Made by a program: the position numbers and the translations under genes. This document shows positions 59,363 through 64,000 of a DNA stretch of 64,000 nucleotides, piece after piece (position 1 is the stretch's first letter; each line of letters starts with the position of its first letter). Below the pieces are notes generated by a model. It was not told where the DNA came from. It did not search any database and worked only from the letters and a program-made list of their open reading frames with translations. The stretch is from Phlyctochytrium arcticum (lineage: Eukaryota; Chytridiomycota; Chytridiomycetes; Chytridiales; Chytridiaceae): contig JAHLKI010000001.1 in the NCBI GenBank assembly GCA_025602905.1, positions 310,001 to 374,000 of the forward strand, read 5' to 3'.

Positions 59363-60589
59363 TGTTGCTTGAGTATGAGGTTTATGGGAAGTTGGGCGTA
59401 AAGGAAAAGGGGAGGGGGGATCAGCGACGGCCTGCTCTTTTATAGGCCCCCCAGGAAGGCCGACCACCCTCGGACCCCCGAAAGGGAGGAGTTAAAGCGG
59501 ATCCCAAACAAGGTTAAGTAGCGGCTATTTTTGGGCAGATCCTTCTTTCGGCCCCAGAAATCGCTCATTCAGTCACACGACCGCCAAGCCACAGGGCAAA
59601 AGTCGTGGCGAGAAGCAGCCGTTCCCACGGAGTTGTAGCGCTAGGCGTCCCAAATCGGGCAAAGTGGGCAGATTCGCGCAGATTCTCGCCGGGCTTGGGA
59701 CCCACCCGGGCGATAGCGGGCGATTAGCCGTCGCACTGCAGCTGCCAGGTGGCTACCATCTTTGCCTCGCGTGAGCTGCCTGACATAAGCACATCTCCGC
59801 TCTCTTTCCGGGTTTCGGGGCTGGGTTCCGAGGGCCACGGGGACGCTTGTTCCTATTCTGGTTTGCTCTCGCGCAGATATTTATAGTAAACATTCATAAC
59901 ATTAAGCGCAATGAATCGTACTCGATTATAGACATCAATGTGTTGCAGTGTATATTTTGGTTTTTTGGGCCTGTTCGAGGCGCACACTATATATGCTATC
60001 AAAACGTGAGGTGTGGACCGGTGTGGATGAGTGGAGCGTGTGGTGAGACAGTGGACGAAACTCAAAAAGTTTGAATGTGATGTGCCACTGGGAACGGGGG
60101 GAACTGCATTCTGAATGCCACCGGAAAAAACAGACTCATTTTATGATTTTTTCACGGATATCGCCCAATATCGGCCATTTAATTCATTTACGGACATAAA
60201 CAGTCCAAAACTAGTCAATCAATGTCCGGATATGGACAAAAGATGGGGCTTGAGTTTTAGTGTCCCATTTTGTGAATACTATTTGGGACGGTCCCTTTTC
60301 TCAGTCATTTCATTCATATCCGGACATATTTTGTCTCGATGCAGTTGTCAAAAGTCTCTATTTGGTCAAAATGTGGTATTTTGTGGGGCGTCCCGCGATT
60401 TTTACTATTCCGTACAAGTTCCATCTTCTCACCCTTCGCTCACAAGCAATTCGCGCTGCATCGGGGCTCTGAAACTCCCAATATGGCAGAGAAACGTCCC
60501 GATTCGATGTGAGATGGGGGTTTTGGATTTTTGAGACGCTGGCTTGTGGCTACCGGTAACACAATTTGAAAAATAACTCCTGTCGTGAG
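59363..60589. other. Intergenic, start of the repeat-rich right end
   Basis: The first 150 bp are the promoter of the DUF3712 gene. From 60120 the sequence is AT-rich and contains related inverted blocks of the type TGTCCGGATATG (60222) and CATATCCGGACA (60314). No gene is called. Confidence 0.4.
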
Positions 60590-60838
60590 AGAAAGAATCC
60601 CACTCAGAAGGTCGATGCAGTGGAACAGGAAACCGATCCCTTTTTCGACAATCCTCGCCTCTTGGAGTTGAAGCTACTGGAGCGCTAGAAGCAGCTTGAC
60701 GATGTCACCACCGTTGAAGTCGCGTCAATGAAAGGGACGCTTGCCGAGCCCAGAGAATCCTTGAAATACTGGCAAGACATTGTCAAACTAGCCACCAAAC
60801 ACGAAGCCAAGTTGGAAAAAGAAACGTTCAAGGGTAAG

Positions 60839-61093
60839 ACCCGGCGCGCCCACTCTGCGTTTTTCGCCAAGATCCCAATAGTCCGAACTAATTATTTGAA
60901 CATCAACCAACTTTCAAGGGATTGTTAATTTTGACATCCCCAAACTAACTCTCGTCAACACTTGGGAATGAGTTTCCCTAATCTAACCTAACCTAACACA
61001 TTTCATAAGGTTCCTCAACAATAATTTTCAATAAAGCTTCAAGTTATTCAAGACCCTAACCTAACCCAAAAACGCAGAGTGGGCGCGCTGGGT
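60839..61093. mobile_element. MITE-like element with 26-bp terminal inverted repeats
   Basis: Ends ACCCGGCGCGCCCACTCTGC (with GTTTTT after it) at 60839-60864 and the reverse complement at 61068-61093, with one mismatch in 26. The interior of about 200 bp has no coding capacity and holds CCTAA repeats. It lies inside the putative intron of the decayed nuclease-like gene. A partial extra copy of the end (GCGCCCACTCTGCGC) follows at 61098-61112. No target duplication was visible. Confidence 0.6.
60984..61067. repeat. Two short CCTAA-rich arrays
   Basis: CTAATCTAACCTAACCTAAC at 60979-60998 and CCCTAACCTAACCC at 61054-61067, within the MITE-like element. They resemble TTAGG(G)-type telomeric repeats but are very short. 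Confidence 0.6.
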
Positions 61094-61730
61094 TTGCGCC
61101 CACTCTGCGCTAGTCCAGATCATTCAAGTTTGGAGAGGCCAGGCAGAAGACCATTCAAGCCATCACAGGTGTCGCGCTCATCAATCGAATCAAGGACTGG
61201 GATCTGTTTCCTCCTGATGAAACTATCGTCCCATCGGATGATTTCTTTGCCCAATTCATGAAGACCTGCGAGGTCTGGTCTATGACCTCGGATGCAAGCC
61301 GCAGAACCTTCATTGACCTCTTTCTACGGGATGTCGTCGCTTGGGACGAAGTTTGACCAGAAAATGCGCATCCATTGTGAACTGCCTCTGCTTTCTGTGA
61401 ATGACATTGGCAACAAGAGACAGAAGCTGCCGGGTAGAATCGACTACTCCATTGGACATTCCAGTATAACATCAGAGACAAGGCTCCTCCCCGCGAGATA
61501 CACATCTTATTGTTGTTGCGGCCAAAGCTGCGTGGGAAGATGAAGACAGTTGGCAGTGCTTTGCACAAGTGACTTCTCTTCACAAATCAAGAAAAGACAA
61601 TGTGAAAGTGAACAAAGGAGCAACATGTATGCCAAGAGCCGTGCGCGAACAAGATGTGTGCTTTGACTCTGACCCCCCAAAAGAATCCCATCCGCAATGG
61701 GTAAAATTGTTGCTGCACAAATGATCCACC

Positions 61731-62655
61731 AAAGCCATGCAGACCGCGTGTGAAATTGTGGGCTTGGTCTTGAACGCGCGGCAGACAATACATCCAGGTT
61801 TATACTCTGCAACCAGGCCTCTCCACTGCGAGACTTCCCGGCCAACTTGGAAACATATCTGCCCACCCTTGCGTGCGGGGAGAAACGGAATGTTCATCCA
61901 TGGAAGCGTTGCGAAATCTGACATGGAGAGGACTTTAAAGATGGGTTGAACCAAATGCAGTGTGTAAGGAGTGAGAGCGCTCAAAGGTGGTCAAAGGAAA
62001 TGTTGCAAGTATTGTGAGTGTACTAAAGATTCTAGAGGAACACGGACAAGACAGATGGGTGTCGAAAAAAAAGACTTATCGAATTCACATGACTACACAA
62101 CCTCGGATAACCATGCACGGTACCGTCTATGAAGACACTTGTGGTGTGGATGTGGTAGGAATTGGTTATAGGGGGGGAGAAAGTATTTATTCATGTTCTG
62201 ATCATGACCACAAGGAGGTCTCTGTCATAAAGTTTGAAGCGTCAAACTCAAATGCTATGTGGATAATACAGTATTTATGAATGCTTTCAATTATCATCTG
62301 GTTGTCTATGGTTCTACACTGACGCTGCGGAGCTAGCAGCGCTACATTCTTCGTTGGGATAAACAAAGAGGGCTTTGAGGTCAACACTGGCAGCCGCAGT
62401 GTCGGGTCGAAGGGCCTGTTTTAATACAGAGTAGAAGTTCTCCCAGTACTTGCTCATCATAGGTAAACCAAGGCAAATCTCTACAGCTCTACACCCAACA
62501 AAGCTAACGATTCGACAATCCATTGAATGTATTACGGCCCCAAACTGAGTAATGGTAAAGACTTCGCATGGATCGCCCATGCGGCCGTCATTTTTTTCGT
62601 CCGTCGGGAGATGCGAGACGCCGACCATCATGAAGGAAGCCAATTTGTATGGCAT
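61731..62655. other. Region beyond the decayed nuclease-like gene
   Basis: AT-rich with broken frames. A minus-strand frame (62655-62314) reads partly like protein (MSKYWENFYSVLKQAL, SVDLKALFVYPNEE) and ends in a low-complexity Ala/Ser tail; it may be a remnant of another gene. No family assigned. Confidence 0.35.
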
Positions 62656-64000
62656 GTCTTGCGATGCTTACCTTCTGATCCATCCTCGTCCATGTGTGTC
62701 GGCCTACTTTGGTTGAGATCTTGGGTTCCAGATGTCAGACGAGTTGACGCGTTGAAAGTGAAGATCGCATTCCGAGTCGCATCCGGGGGCACGTTGATGG
62801 CATCTCAGAACTACGTTACTCGAGTACGGAGGGTACCCAGAAAAGGACCAACAGAAATTCCAGGACGCGGCCTCCAGATGTTGGAATCGTCCAATCTGTT
62901 GCAGGGACGCGCGGAACTTGCTGCGCACATGGGGCATGCCATGGTGTGCACAAGCAGCCAACCTAGAAAATGGGAGCGCTCTAACGGGAGAGCCCACCGG
63001 GTTGCGCGGCACCCAGAATAGACAAAGACATGAACGAATCCGGTCATCATCAAACGGATTGAGGGGTCTCTGTGTACGCCAGTCATGTCCGGTCATGACC
63101 GGTCATGACCCGGCTAGAGGAGAAGCCGTACTTTCGAGTCGTTTACACCCAATCAAGGAGACCAGCATCCACAATTGGCAGAAAGTCGAACGAATACAGC
63201 TATCATGACTTTGTTGAGTGGGTCTGCGTGTGCTCTCCGGGTACATGTTTTCCACAAATTCCGCACGCACCAAATTCGGGACAGAAAATGGAAACGCTCT
63301 AGGGGGAGAGCCAGATTTTCGAGTCGTTTACGCCCAATTGAGGAGATCAGCATCCACAATAGGCAGAAAGCCAAACTAATTCGGCAGTTAATACTTCGTT
63401 TGGAAGGGTCATCGTGTACCCCGGGTACATGTTTTCAATGCTTTGCAACAAATTCCGCGCGCACAAGGAGGACACTGGCTACTTCATGCACTGGAATTGT
63501 CAATGTTCAGGCACCAACAGCGTGCTGAAAAGTGGGACCCCGGGTCACTCACTCAACCTCGCCCGAGACCAACAACTGTCCTATTCTGTGAATATCTTTG
63601 ATAAACTCAGACTTCTCAGTAATGTGCGCTTTTTTAGGAAGGCTAACAACCAAATTAGGCAAAATACAAGACGAATCCGGTTATAGTTTGCGGGCTGGTG
63701 GGGTCGTCGTGTCGGTTTCACTATTCCGTACCATGGCATGCATGCGTATGAATGTTTTCCATGATTCCATCGAAACAGGCAACGTATCGGCGTTGGTGAA
63801 GTTGGTGGCCAAAAACCTCAATCGATGATGATTGCACGGCAATGCACGCAGCGGAAAACACAGGAAAACAGTTCAAAACAAAAACACTCAAGAAAACTTC
63901 ATCAGTGTTCCTCTGTCCTTCGGTTTGCACTGCCGCTCGCGTCCAGGCTCGCGTCCACCTCGAGTCGACTCCCAGTAACCGCACCCCCCGCGCATTCGGT
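62656..64000. repeat. Degenerate repeat region, 185-bp period
   Basis: No intact gene. The block GAGTCGTTTACxCCCAATxxAGGAGA, CAGCATCCACAAT and GGCAGAAAG begins at 63136 and again at 63321 (185-bp spacing), with more degenerate units around 62974 and 63600 (for example shared CGAATCCGGT). Tandem palindromic GGTCATGACC units occur at 63091-63113. Frames on both strands shift between units and show no recognised domain. Confidence 0.55.
63091..63113. repeat. Tandem palindrome GGTCATGACC
   Basis: GTCATGTCCGGTCATGACCG followed by GTCATGACCC: two complete copies of a 10-bp perfect palindrome plus a partial third, in direct succession. Confidence 0.85.

Larger units (their letters stand above)
60590..61730 (+). 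pseudogene. Decayed PD-(D/E)XK nuclease-like gene
   Basis: Reads as protein in three frames. The first part (about 60590-60838) contains ESLKYWQDIVKLATKHEAKL but also an in-frame TAG at about 60687. After a GTAAGA donor at about 60835 and an acceptor CTAG at 61114 the sequence continues with FGEARQKTIQAITGVALINR and SDDFFAQFMKTC up to a stop near 61357. Downstream frames give GRIDYSIGH and, in another frame, THLIVVAAKAAWEDEDSWQC with LHKSRKDN. This is the pattern of the restriction-endonuclease-like domain of fungal and oomycete effector-like or transposon-associated proteins (D-Y-x-x-G, then V-V-E-A-K). The catalytic Glu of EAK is Ala here, and stops and frameshifts break the frame. It is therefore a dead copy. 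Confidence 0.6.

Noticed and set aside
60979..61067. Real chromosome end (telomere) inside the window
   Set aside because: The CCTAA arrays are only three to four units, lie within a small inverted-repeat element and are followed by 3 kb of further sequence.
1..64000. CRISPR arrays, bacterial operons, prophage
   Set aside because: No regularly spaced identical short repeats and no bacterial-type gene organisation; the genes are spliced and eukaryotic.

Overview
This window is nuclear DNA of a fungus, most likely an early-diverging (chytrid- or mucoromycete-like) one. Protein genes carry many short GT-AG introns (mostly 45-65 nt, often with a CTRAY branch site). The set includes a kinesin-3, eIF5B, an Rsc9-type chromatin-remodelling subunit, a DUF3712 (LEA2-like) membrane protein, a cAMP-receptor-like 7TM protein, an SH3-tailed membrane protein with a cysteine-rich ectodomain and a family 14 polysaccharide lyase. 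The phylum is an inference from this gene mix; no marker in the window settles it. There are five nuclear tRNA genes and no rRNA or bacterial-style operons.

Layout. 0.2-4.4 kb: MFS transporter and SH3 membrane protein, both minus. 4.4-6.8 kb: no convincing gene. 6.8-8.6 kb: Rsc9-like gene. 8.75-11.4 kb: a complete Mutator-like (MULE) DNA transposon with terminal inverted repeats and a perfect 10-bp target duplication. 12.0-13.8 kb: 7TM receptor. 14.3-15.9 kb: nucleolin-like protein (minus), divergent from a 1,660-aa kinesin-3 (16.7-22.3 kb, plus). 23.2-25.3 kb: an 83-aa three-exon gene reconstructed here and an unresolved membrane-protein-like locus. 26.3-27.4 kb: secreted PL14. 28.2-31.9 kb: eIF5B. 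32.0-33.5 kb: CDF zinc transporter. 33.9-37.1 kb: 13-exon membrane-anchored amidohydrolase. 37.3-38.5 kb: tRNA-Asn, small heat-shock protein, tRNA-Ala. 38.6-40.1 kb: second 7TM protein. 41-45.4 kb: MPN-domain protein lacking the JAMM metal ligands and carrying a 42-residue polyglutamine run. 45.5-46.2 kb: standalone Yvh1-type zinc domain and tRNA-Phe. 47.1-47.9 kb: unrecognised gene. 49.7-52.0 kb: long disordered protein; then tRNA-Val. 52.8-55.9 kb: fragmented, partly broken multi-exon locus with a nuclease-like segment. 57.8 kb: inverted second tRNA-Phe. 58.3-59.4 kb: DUF3712 protein. 60-64 kb: accessory or decayed DNA with a broken nuclease-like pseudogene, a MITE-like inverted repeat with CCTAA repeats, and 185-bp degenerate repeats.

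The left 50 kb is mostly ordinary housekeeping and membrane or signalling genes, several of them at the cell surface (two 7TM proteins, SH3 membrane protein, transporters, secreted lyase, DUF3712 protein). The right end is repeat-rich and pseudogene-rich. All exon structures were read by eye from splice signals and reading-frame continuity; no search or transcript was available.
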